64,000 nucleotides of DNA, from the NCBI RefSeq assembly GCF_026230105.1, contig NC_079476.1, forward strand, positions 12,724,709 through 12,788,708. Reading direction: 5' to 3'. Source of the DNA: Diorhabda sublineata. Taxonomy: Eukaryota; Arthropoda; Insecta; Coleoptera; Chrysomelidae. The first letter of the stretch is position 1. The number at the start of each line of letters is the position of its first letter. The notes beneath the pieces are model-generated. The model was not told the DNA's origin. It did not search any database and saw only the letters and a list, made by a program, of their open reading frames with translations. A program made the translations under genes and the position numbers. Positions 22,565 to 32,450 of the stretch are shown one piece after another.

Positions 22565-23031
22565 GTAAATAGTTACAAGAAATAAAAATACTTATAGTTA
22601 TTGTAGTAAAAGAAATGTCCGATAAGAATCTCTAGTCATTAAAATATAATAGGGGATTATTGTCGATTCATCAATTTGCCCTTAAGTATAAAATAAAATA
22701 AAAAGCAATAGAAAATTTACTACTGAACTTTGACATCTAACATAAATATTGATAAAACAAAGCCATATCAAGAAAATTTAGATGAAATGTCAACATAATT
22801 TATTTATTTCAATCGTTGAAGACTTTAGACCACTTTTCATAGTAAATCTTTCAATTTCATAAGTTTCATCAAGTTATATTATAAAACAAAAAATGAAAAA
22901 AGTAGTTTTACCTACTGCTGTTAGATACTACTGATTAATAAAAGATATTAAGGATGGAAGTAAACCAAGAGAATATAAATTAATAACATAGAAAAAAAGA
23001 ACATAACACAAAATAACTCCTGTTATTTATG

Positions 23032-23124
23032 TACTGCGATAATGTTAATTGTGGTCAAACATACATTGCTGCTTGTAACAGACTTTCTATTGATCAAAAA
23101 TTGCGAAATTCAACTAGTTTGTAT
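23032..23124 (+). mobile_element. Possible Penelope-like GIY-YIG fragment
   Basis: The reading YCDNVNCGQTYIAACNRLS resembles the start of the GIY-YIG endonuclease of Penelope-like elements (pattern C-x-CG-x-x-YIG). The second Gly is replaced by Ala. Only about 30 codons are seen, so this is a weak call. Confidence 0.3.
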
Positions 23125-23718
23125 GATATAGAAAATCTTCAAGTTCTCTTAACTTTATTTATATCCTAAATTTCATTTACCTCAATTTTTTTCACTAACA
23201 TGCCAGGAAAACAAACAACAAATATGTGAGGCCTATCTTTCAATTCGATTACCAACTGTACCCAATCTTACAACCAAAATGCAATAAAAATAAATAGATT
23301 TAGAATGAAATAAAAAACGTTAAATATCCTGGTAGCTAGTTTTTAATTAAAATATATATCCGAAATTATTAGAATCGCTGGAATAACATTTGTATGACCT
23401 GCTTCTATCAAAATTATTGGTTGTCAGTGTAATCTCTAGCTAAAAGGATTGCTTTCATCCCAAATCTCTGTCAATATACCATAATCTGGATTTAAACCAT
23501 CAGCCATAGGTAGTTTTTCAATATTTGTTGTGGAGAAAATTTAACCGGAACTATGACTGCAAAAATTGTTTATATAATAAAATTTGAAAAACTAGAACTT
23601 TGGTAACTTTGGTATTTCTCAAACTATCACTAAATTTAAAGATTGGCTTTACCATAAGTCATGTATAACACAATTGTCTCTCTATAATCTCAATACTTGA
23701 AGAAATATGCTTTTGTAG

Positions 23719-23855
23719 GTCCTGTAAATATTAGCACTAAGGCAAAACTTATTGCTCCTGGACTTGTTGCTCCTGGTATGGTATCAATTACATCTGCAGA
23801 ACTTTATTTTGAGGTGGATGAGGACGACGAAGAATTCAAGAAGATAGACAGTGAG
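23719..23855 (+). CDS. rg: Neurobeachin exon J, start of PH-BEACH domain
   Basis: A 137-base exon (acceptor tgcttttgtag, donor GAG-gtgagc) that restores phase 0. It encodes GPVNISTKAKLIAPGL, then VAPGMVSITSAELYFEVDED and FKKIDSE. This is the first beta-strand region of the PH-like domain that packs against BEACH in neurobeachin. The following strands (the family's W-FSEIR region), the BEACH domain and the WD40 repeats were looked for by eye downstream and not found. The next exon therefore lies beyond 64,000 or was missed in the 40 kb intron. Confidence 0.95.
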
Positions 23856-24469
23856 GTGAGCTCTAGATAATTTCAATGTTTCAAGTTTATTATAGAACAT
23901 TTTGATCTGTTAGTAGTTGGTACCTAGATCCAGAACTTAAAAAATGTTTTGTGGCAAATATAACATAATCAAGCAATTAATCAAACTGTTTAAGTTCTCA
24001 ATTTCTCGCGATTCTGCAAACGCTTCCAAATATAAACTAATACTATAAATCTATCACTGTTTTCATAGGTATGCAGGTTCATCCAAATAAGTCATTTTAT
24101 GTCGATAAAACTGTTATATATGAAATATCTTGTTCACATTCCTCTGGCATGCACTAGATCTTAGATTCCCTGCTATACTTGATGAATAGCATATTGTGCA
24201 ACTAGATCATAGTACCAAGTTTCCTGTCTACACTTTTCCGACGACCAACTTGAAATACTTGATAGTACTGATGCAAAATGCACAACTTTCATGCTAGTTC
24301 CTAGGGCGAAATACTGTGAAGTTATTCATGTAGGTCACCGGAAAATATGTTTTACATCGTTGACTATAAAATGATCTTTTTCAATTATTTGCATGAATGA
24401 ATTTCAGATCCAATAATTGGTAAGATACAACATAATATATAACTTAATTTAGCCTTAATATTACAAAGA

Positions 24470-25225
24470 CACGATGCAAAAAAGCTATGACACGAGCCTT
24501 AGCGAGTGTCGTAATGAATACGAATGTCTTAACAGCCATTAAATGCGAGTTGCATACACTATTTGTTCTATGATCAATCATAATAATGAAAAACCCTAAC
24601 TTTATTTTCAAAATTCATTCAACTTATAATGAAATTATTACAAGTTATAAAATCTAGTTTTTTATAATTATTACGATTGATTTATATAAATAATTTTGGA
24701 CTGTACATTTATTAAATTTAATTGCTTTACTTTCGCCAAATTTGTCATTAGTTTTCATATTATTGATCTGGATGGGGTAATGTTTATTGCATTATTAGCT
24801 TGGCTGCATTCAATTGAATTCAAAATTTGTTTGTCTGCATTGATTTTATTTTGAAATTATGATGATGTTTAAATTATGTCACCACCTGCATTAATTAATA
24901 TTGTGAGATTAGGATGTGGAAAATTTAAGTAAGAAGCAATTTCTTCTCATATATTTCCAAATTTGTTTATTCCCACGTTCTGTTTGATTCATTTTCAGTT
25001 GATGTAATTTATAAAAAAAAGGATTTTTGGACAAAGATTCATATACTTCTTCCAGATCTCATAATACTTTCCCGTGACGGTTAATTTTCTTATTGTTGTT
25101 TTTGAATCTTTAATTGTTACTAAGAGGGTTGTTTCAAAATAATTCACGTTTCAAGTTCTTTAAAGTAAGACATGTAATTTAGGATATGTTCCGTTTATAA
25201 TCGGAAGATAGTGCAGACCTTAAAA
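24470..25225. repeat. Dispersed repeat copy 1, left part
   Basis: 24,470-24,650 (acgagccttagcgagtgtcg, then taatgaatac and tgcatacact) matches 28,980-29,150. 25,175-25,225 matches 29,195-29,240. Copy 1 has about 470 more bases in the middle. The repeat resumes after the Tc1-like insertion at 26,203. Confidence 0.75.
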
Positions 25226-25227
25226 TA

Positions 25228-26202
25228 CACTGCCGAGCAAAATATTAAGGTCACTTTAGAGATTGCGAATCATTTTAGCCTCAATATTGATAAAGATTAG
25301 TAGGCGTTAAAGCAAATTTTTTCCGAGACTTGACAGCTGTGATTAGCTGTCATTCGATATATTAGAGTACGACTTTGATGAAAAATGTGCCTTTGCGCTA
25401 ATTGAACATTCACATTTCCCTTGCCTGTTTCCCAATTTACTATTGATTCTTTGTGTAAAACCTAACAATTGCAAAGTGTAGTGATTTAACAGGCCTATAA
25501 TGCCTTTAGATCCGATTTTTGTGGCAAGAATTGTTGCGCTGTTACAAGATAGTCGGGGGCAACGTGAAACTGCAAGAATTGTTGGTGCTAGTCTTTGTGG
25601 TGTGTAAAGGGTGTACCAGCGCTTTCTGGAGACTGGCCTGATCACTAGAAGACCAGGGTCAGGGGGAAAAAGAGTTACCACTGAACAGGATGACCGTTTT
25701 TTGGTGTCCACAAGTGTGCGGAATAAGACAGCTACTGCGGTTTCACTGCGAAATCAATTGGAAGAAGTGAGAAATGTCAACGTTAGTGAATGGACCGTTA
25801 AGATTGAAATTTGCCAGTGATCACGTTTGTTGGTATGATGATGACTGGAGCTGGGTATTGTTCTTAGATAAGTCGTGTTTTTGCCTCACTGGGTCAGATG
25901 GACGTCGACGAGTGTGGAAAAGATCTGGGGAAAGATATGTTGGAGTTTGCATTGACGAGCATCTTCCATTGGGTCAGTTATCGTTTGAGCGGGAATTACT
26001 GCACAAACTCGTACAGAGTTGGTCTTCAAAGAAAATGGCTCCAAAATCCAAGAAAAAAATGCCTTTTTCTTTAGCATAGAGTATCACATTCAACTTACAA
26101 AAACACATGTAATGATGTATAGTTTACGAATACTATTTGAAAACGTAAAATTTCAAAGAACATGGAAATTTTAAGGTAACCTCAATTTTTTGCTCGCCAG
26201 TG
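25228..26202 (+). mobile_element. Tc1-like transposon, 975 bases, with inverted ends and TA duplication
   Basis: The left end CACTGCCGAGCAAAA (25,228) matches the complement of the right end, which finishes TTTTTTGCTCGCCAGTG (26,202), over about 30 bases. A TA dinucleotide flanks both sides (25,226 and 26,203), the target duplication of the Tc1/mariner superfamily. The transposase starts at ATG 25,500 (MPLDPIFVARIVALLQ). It has a TAA stop at 25,605, then VYQRFLETGLITRRPGSGG and the DNA-binding region up to EWTVK. A deletion removes part of the middle. The reading resumes with DDWSWVLFLDKSCFCL (one catalytic Asp, normally followed by Glu, here Lys) and GSDGRRRVWKRSGERY. The rest of the catalytic core is absent. 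It is a fairly young but dead copy. Confidence 0.93.
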
Positions 26203-26450
26203 TATAATAATGTGTCCGTAGACTTGGGATTTCAATTTTTCTGCTCATCAAAATAAACAATTACCACGTTTTCTGAAAAGCTGCTAGCCTTATTTTTTCC
26301 CTTTCCACAAATTGAGAGTAAAATTTGCTGCATTTCTATTGGTTATAAATTTGTATCTTATTGAATAATCTGTATCTTACTGAATATCATTAAAGTGGTA
26401 GTAGTACATAAAAATTAAACAAAATAAATAAATTTTCGGTTATGAGTATT
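26203..26450. repeat. Dispersed repeat copy 1, right part
   Basis: taatgtgtccgtagactt, aaattgagagtaaaattt, tgcatttctattggttataa and the block aatatcat-aa-tggtagt-gtacata match 29,246-29,640 in the same order. The repeat was split by the Tc1-like element just upstream. Confidence 0.75.
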
Positions 26451-28117
26451 CCCAATATAAAATTTCGACTAATAAATAACATAATTTACAAATTCATACC
26501 CTACTAAATTATGGTAAATTAACCTCATTACAATCAGAAACTCATGATGTTGGAAACTAAATGTGACTACGAAGTTGATAACGATCAGAAATCAGACATT
26601 TTTAGTACCTAAGCATTCTTGTAGTATAGTGTAGAGTAGCTACACGTCCTGCTAAATAAGACGAGAATATGTAAGATAGTACTAAAAACATTATTTTAAA
26701 AAATTCATATGAATCACCGTTCTACGAAGTAAAAATAACAAAGAAAAATATGTCTACTTTAATTTTAATGTTTTGATCTCAGAATTCAATAACAAAAAAT
26801 ATTTGCCATTATTAATGAAACACTATATCATAAACTATTTTAAAATCAATAAATATTTTAAAATATCGTTACTCCACAATATCTTTTTAATATATTTTTT
26901 CAAAACAGTACACCTTTTATAATTTCCAGTTTTTCGTTATATATTACATTATAAATACAACCGTAACGGTAAATAACTATTTATTTGTGGGATCCAAAGT
27001 TACAGTCGTATAAAATTAAAATTATACATTTTTTAAATAAAAAGTAGTAAGTCATTAATTGCTTCCAAATGTAAATTATTTCTTATTTCCATTAGTGAAA
27101 GGTGTTGTATTGAAAATTGAATTATGTTTACCGAAAAAAAAATAATAACAATTCTTCTGATACAAGGTTATTGTAAAAGCACTAATGGTGAGGTAACTTA
27201 TTTACTCATGTTTATATTTACAAAATGCGATAAAATTATCTATACTGCAGATTGGAGGATTGTGAAACTTTATGAAGAAGTAGGTTCAACTGAAAAGTGT
27301 CTTCAAATTAGCCGACCGAAGAGCATACCTAACAATGGAAAATTCTTGGACTTTCTGTGAGGTTTGGTAAAAAATTCTTGTTCATCCATTTGGTAAAATA
27401 CGGAAGCGTAGGATCCATCTTTAAGATTATCAAGAAATATGAGTTTCCTCAAAAAGTAACAATAGACGAATTATCTGAGAAAACGGAAGAATGGATTTTT
27501 TTTAAATCATATGCAAAAGGTGGATGCAGACCTCCATTATACTAGTAAGATAATCATTTTCGATGCAGCCACGTGTCAAATAATACAGATAATAAATACA
27601 GTTGAAAATATAGGAGTTATACTAATCCTAGATGATTGCGGTGCATAGAAAATAAAAGCTTTGAAAATTATTGTTTGGGCATGCAGATTAATTTTCCTAG
27701 GGCAATCTAAAAAACATTGCGTAAAAGACAAAACTTGATAATCGACATGAACTGAGAAAGCCCTCCGACAGTTACGAAATTCTATATTAACTTCTTATAC
27801 TACGATTATACTGTCAAATAGAAGGAAGGCAATTTTACAATTGAATTAAATAAGATCAATAAGTTATTGATACCTGTTAATTATTTTTGTTAGAACATGT
27901 TTCCATAAACGTTTTTTTTTCATAAGTGTAAAACAAATAAAGTTAAAATTATGTGCTCTTGACAAATATATTTGTAAAGTAATATGTTATGAAAAATATA
28001 TGCAATGAGTGCGATTTAAAATATGTTTTGAACCGTTATTTTGAAGTAACGGTAAATTTATTCCTAAATTATCTGAAGAATTCACACTTATTCACTCAAT
28101 AACGTGTTCAACTATAT

Positions 28118-28590
28118 AGGATGTCCCACGACGAGTTAAAACTATCTGTATATGGCAAAATACTTATAGTAAAATCGTGAAAATTTCTACATTTGGGTTT
28201 ACGGATACGATCTTTTTAACAAAAATATTTTCAAAGTTGGCCGGAAGTCGACTGTAACTTTGTTAATTTCAATGGATGTATATTAATAAATTTTTGAAAT
28301 CTACGTGAAATTTTTGTATACTTTTGTCTATAAAAATTTTTCGAAAATGCATACTTTTTGAGTTATTAATTTTTTGGTAAAACATTTGACCCTTGCAGAC
28401 TCATAAATTATTTTTTTACGAAGATACCCTTAAAGATATGAAAACTCAAAAACTCAAAAAGTATGCATTTTTCGAAGAAAGATTTAAGACAAAAGTATAC
28501 TAAAGTTTGACGTAGATTTAAAAAATGTATTAATGTACAGAGTGGTCCATTTAAAATAACAAAGTTACAGTAGACTTCCGGTAGAACACC
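28118..28590. mobile_element. Foldback element with long inverted arms
   Basis: The left arm contains ccggaagtcgactgtaactt, then tatacttttgtc and gcatactttttgagtt. The right arm carries the complements in reverse order: aactcaaaaagtatgc, gacaaaagtata, aacaaagttacagtagact, then tccgg. The arms are over 100 bases with a short AT-rich centre. There is no coding capacity. It fits a non-autonomous foldback/MITE element. Confidence 0.85.
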
Positions 28591-28969
28591 TTGTATTCTT
28601 CAGTTGATATACACCATAAAAATGTTAATTATATTCAATTTTGTAGAAACGTACTTTTACATTCATGCAAACAACTCAATAAATATATAGTATTTCGGAG
28701 CTCTATATTAATTCAAACAGTATGTTGATTTTGTATTCAAACTAATTTCGCATAATTGCCTGCGACAAAGCTGCACCATTCGGATTATAACCCATTAATT
28801 TCTTCCTCTACTTGTTCTAAACTTCTAACCCAACTATTGTTCCAGAAATTTGATGTTTTCTTTCCTGATTTATTCGATATTTTTCTTGTCTCAGTATTGA
28901 CGCTATGTTTCCGAATAGGTATCGATGTATTAATAGTAGATTATTAAATTTTATTGAGATCAAAGACAC

Positions 28970-29660
28970 CATGTATGAAAGTTACGACAGGAACCTTGGC
29001 GAGTGTCGTAATGAATACTAGTGTCTTAATAAATATTAAATGCGACCTCCGTACACTGTGTTTTCTACGACGAATCGTAATAAATAAAAATAATCACTTT
29101 ATTTTCAAAAATGTATTAAACTTATAATGAAATTGTGAGTAATAATTGAAGACTTATCTAAGCAAACTGTGTAAGCTACAAAATGAAGAATTTCGGATTT
29201 GGATATGTCCATTTTTGTTGGAAAGATTTTAAAATTGAATAATATGCCCATAGACTTTAATTTTCTAAATAAGTCTTATTTTTGTCCTTCCAGTCCATAA
29301 ATTGAGAGTAAAATTGATCGTATACTTTAGCTGATTTTACTGGCAACAAATTATTTGCGGCTCTTTTGGCTTAGTCTATAATATTTGAAGGAGTTAAATT
29401 CTGGATATAACTTTTACTATTTTCACAGATTTTACTTTTAAAAAACTAAAAATTGAATTCGAATCGGAAATTTTTGCTACAATTTGTTGAAGTTGTTAAA
29501 TTTCAGATACGTAAGGTGGTCATGGCATTAGTTGTAGTCCAAATATGCAAGATGTTGCATTTCTATTGATTATAAACTTGTACCTTAATGAACAAACTCT
29601 TAATGAATATCATCAAAATGGTAGTGGTACATATTTAAAAAATTCATCAAAGTATAGGAG
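28970..29660. repeat. Dispersed repeat copy 2 (unoccupied target)
   Basis: It shares blocks with 24,470-26,450 but lacks the Tc1-like element. The site corresponding to the insertion reads ttaaaattgaataatatg at about 29,230. This copy fixes the outer border of the Tc1-like insertion independently of its ends. Confidence 0.75.
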
Positions 29661-30049
29661 CAGAAAAAATAAATTATATCTTGAGGTTGAAACTTTTGCG
29701 ATATATCCTCAATTATCATTCATCTATAGTTACGATTTATTGATAAAAAGTAAATATTTGAGACTCATTTTGTAAATTTTATTGAGACCGAAGTCAGCCA
29801 GAACCAAAAAATGACTGTCAATGGCCTATCTTTTGATTCTGTGAGCTAGCATTATAGCATATATTAATCTTCTAGAGAGCTGCTAAGAAATAGAATTAAT
29901 ATACATTTAATTGTCTATAAACTTACATTCATAGTTTAAAAATCTATATGTGTGATGGTAAATTAAAATGTTCATTTCATTGACAGAACTGGAATTCTTT
30001 TTGGTTAGAAAGAATTTTTTTTAAGTTTGATTTTCATGATTTCATATTT

Positions 30050-30560
30050 GAAAAAGATGCTTCACAGAAGGAAATAAAGCTGAAAATAGCTTTGAACTTT
30101 AATTACAATTGGATTAGTATTATAAAAGGTTCTTAAAAATTCTTTTGAAAGTCGACAAATTTCTCTCTACAAAAGGAGAGTTGACGAATTGTACTACAAT
30201 CGATTTGCTTTTAACATATTGGAATCGTTGATCAAATTGTAGTCTTAAATCTGTAAGAATATCAACTTATTCTTGGGTATTGCTGTTGTACTGTGAAAAA
30301 TTTTGTTTGTAAACGATCTTGCCCATATAAGGAAAGTGCTCATATTTAAACTGGATAAAATCTTCTATTAGCAAAAAGCTGATCAGATTTAATAGAAGAG
30401 ATTATCTCAGCTTTGTTTTGAAAGGTATCAAACAATGTATTTGCAGCTTTAAAAGAGAAACTAACCATAATTTGTACGGTTTCCCATGACGCCTCTGTAG
30501 CTGCCTTGTTCCAGTCTTGTTGATTGTTACTCTCATTTAATTGAAATTTCGATTGCATTC
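30050..30560 (-). pseudogene. hAT-like / SCAND3-like transposase relic
   Basis: On the minus strand an ORF (30,346-30,558) reads NNQQDWNKAATEASWETVQ and ANTLFDTFQNKAEI. Further down, after stops and frame changes, come TDLRLQFDQRFQYVKS and FISFCEASFSNMKS followed by KSNLKKILS. The last piece matches the CE-AFS-MK-K-K-R-L pattern of the hAT C-terminal dimerisation region and related domesticated proteins. The upper ORF is not diagnostic alone. The coding sequence is broken in several places. Confidence 0.5.
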
Positions 30561-30759
30561 TGTTTTTTTTTTCTTAGCGTCCTTTTTTAATTCTAATGTG
30601 TACTATCCTGAAATTATGATTTTATTCCTTTCCAACTGAAAAAGTACTCCCTTTCCCATTCTGCATGAACATGGTAGGTTTATAGCTTTTAGTTTCACGA
30701 ATGTAACATTTATAAATCTATGGTACTCTGATACAAAAACAAAATAATATTAATCGTAT

Positions 30760-31020
30760 CCGTAGTCGCTTTGTGGCCGGCTACTGCTGCGTTGTCCTGT
30801 ATACAGACGTATATGAGCCGTAAATTTGTAGCTGGCTATCGACATCACGATTTTGAGTAGTCCGCTGTGTCTTAACGCTTTTAACATTTTCTCACGCTCA
30901 AAACTTTAGTGGATACATAAATGTTCATTTGTATTTATTCAACCGTACTGATACGGCGATATAAAAGTGCTGCAGTCGTACGAATGTATGGCCATGTAGA
31001 CGTTTCACCACACTCACAGT
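30760..31020. other. GC-richer block with repeated GTRGCYGGCTA motif
   Basis: The motifs gtggccggctac and gtagctggctat lie close together in the same direction inside a block less AT-rich than its surroundings. Subterminal motif clusters of this kind occur at the ends of DNA transposons. It lies 200 bases from the hAT-like relic and could be its end. No gene is visible. Confidence 0.35.
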
Positions 31021-31959
31021 AAAATGAGTTGGCTAAAATAGTGCTTGCTTTATTACTGATTTGAAAACGAAGAAAAGGGAGCGACTCATTTATGAGCAAA
31101 AGAAGATTGAGTGGGCATTCGCGATATTATAACTGATTTTAATAAACATTGAATTTTTATTTAAGTGACGATTTACCACTATCATTGCTTCATAAACGTC
31201 CATGTAGAATGAGTTTAGAGTCAACAATATAGTACTTCTGGTAGACAATTGAGAAATTTTAGAGCCTAAATAACTAGATCTACTCGTATTTATTAACATT
31301 ATTCTTCCTTTTTGGCGCTTCTGGGAAGAAAGGGTTATTCTGGAAGATGAAGCGTATTTTAAGTCAAAGAGTGAGTTGTTTTAAATATTTTATTTCATGA
31401 ATGTTTATAAAAATTGATTTTCTTAGTTATGTTGTCACCAAATTTGGAAACTTTCTAATAAGTCAAAGTATAATAAATAATGAAATTCCAAAATATGGTG
31501 AAACTAAACTGTAGAATTAATATTCAACACATCAGCTTGTATACAAAATAGACAATAACCTGGAATGTTGAAAAATACAAAAAAATAAAAAAACGGAATG
31601 GACAGAAATAAAAGAAACAATGAGGAATTTAACCAATGAAAAATTAGGAAAAGATATAAGAAACAAGGAACTAATTTGACAAGTATCTCAAAGAGTCGAT
31701 GAATAAAAGAAATTTTATTAGATTGAACATATAGGAAGAAATTTTTCAAAGCCTTCGGACAGAAAATCATAAATTAAAATTAATTGAAAGATTATTTTGA
31801 GAAGAGCTAACCTGATTAGTAGTATTTTGTCAAAATTATTATGATTTAGTAAAGGTAAAGATATTTTACCTGGATACTCACGGGCGAAAAAGAAACACCC
31901 CTTAAATACTTAAAATTCTTATGGCAACCTTCAAGAGATACAATATAATATAAACAATA

Positions 31960-32450
31960 AAAAATGATGTTTCGACTTACTTCGGTCTTTTTCAAAATAT
32001 TGATAGTTAGTGTCATGAGCTAAGATTTTTGTTTTTTTAATTGTCCTAAAAATTATATAGGAATGACTACGCAATATTTAGAAAACAGAATAAATGGTCA
32101 CAAATACAACAAAAATGCATCGACTGCTCTACATAAACACTAACACACTAATACACATAAAACAAGATAAATGTTCTGTAAATTATAGACAATATATAAA
32201 AAACCTCAGCCAAATTTATCATAATTTGATCAATTAATTTATTTCAATCTACCTGGTATAATATCGTTTTATTGAAATTTCGAGGTAAATACACTGATTC
32301 TAATACTATATTTTTAATATAGTATAATTTTTTTAGATTTCTACTAATATGTTTTTATCTATTCTACAAAGATTTTAATCATCAAATATTAATTATTCTT
32401 TTGAAAATGCTCCCAAAGAAGGAGCGAAACGTTAAGTTATACATAAAAAT
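31960..32450 (+). mobile_element. Penelope-like element, endonuclease end
   Basis: Positions 32,045-32,143 encode YIGMTTQYLENRINGHKYN followed by STALHKH and a stop. This is the core of the GIY-YIG endonuclease that closes Penelope-like element proteins (YIG, then R, then H and the ALxxH pattern). The 3' sequence around 32,405-32,440 has atgctcccaaagaaggagcg followed by aaacgtta, a tail form often seen at the ends of these elements. No reverse transcriptase part was recognised upstream. Confidence 0.75.

Larger units (their letters stand above)
1169..23855 (+). other. rg: Neurobeachin (rugose-type) gene, internal part, ten exons
   Basis: This entry ties together the ten CDS exons listed below. 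Neurobeachin-family proteins are very large BEACH-domain scaffolds. They act in vesicle trafficking and synapse organisation, and several bind protein kinase A regulatory subunits. The identification rests on near-continuous family motifs in exons 3, 7, 8 and 10, such as [47 protein letters not shown] and FEVDEDD. Every intron seen is GT-AG and all phases join without a frameshift, giving about 2,165 coding bases. Introns range from 54 bases to about 5.6 kb. The start codon, N-terminal lectin-like region, most of the PH domain, BEACH and WD40 repeats lie outside the window. The gene may continue through the remaining 40 kb as one intron. Confidence 0.93.

Noticed and set aside
25343..25711. 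122-codon minus-strand ORF
   Set aside because: Antisense to the Tc1-like transposase and within its inverted ends.
27124..27545. Two adjacent plus-strand ORFs (78 and 62 codons)
   Set aside because: Some stretches look protein-like (for example IVKLYEEVGSTEKCLQ), perhaps an old transposase start, but no family could be named and the frames do not agree.
31504..31770. 88-codon minus-strand ORF with Phe/Leu-rich, membrane-like sequence
   Set aside because: T-rich DNA read in this frame gives Phe/Leu/Ile runs. There is no motif, splice context or family match.
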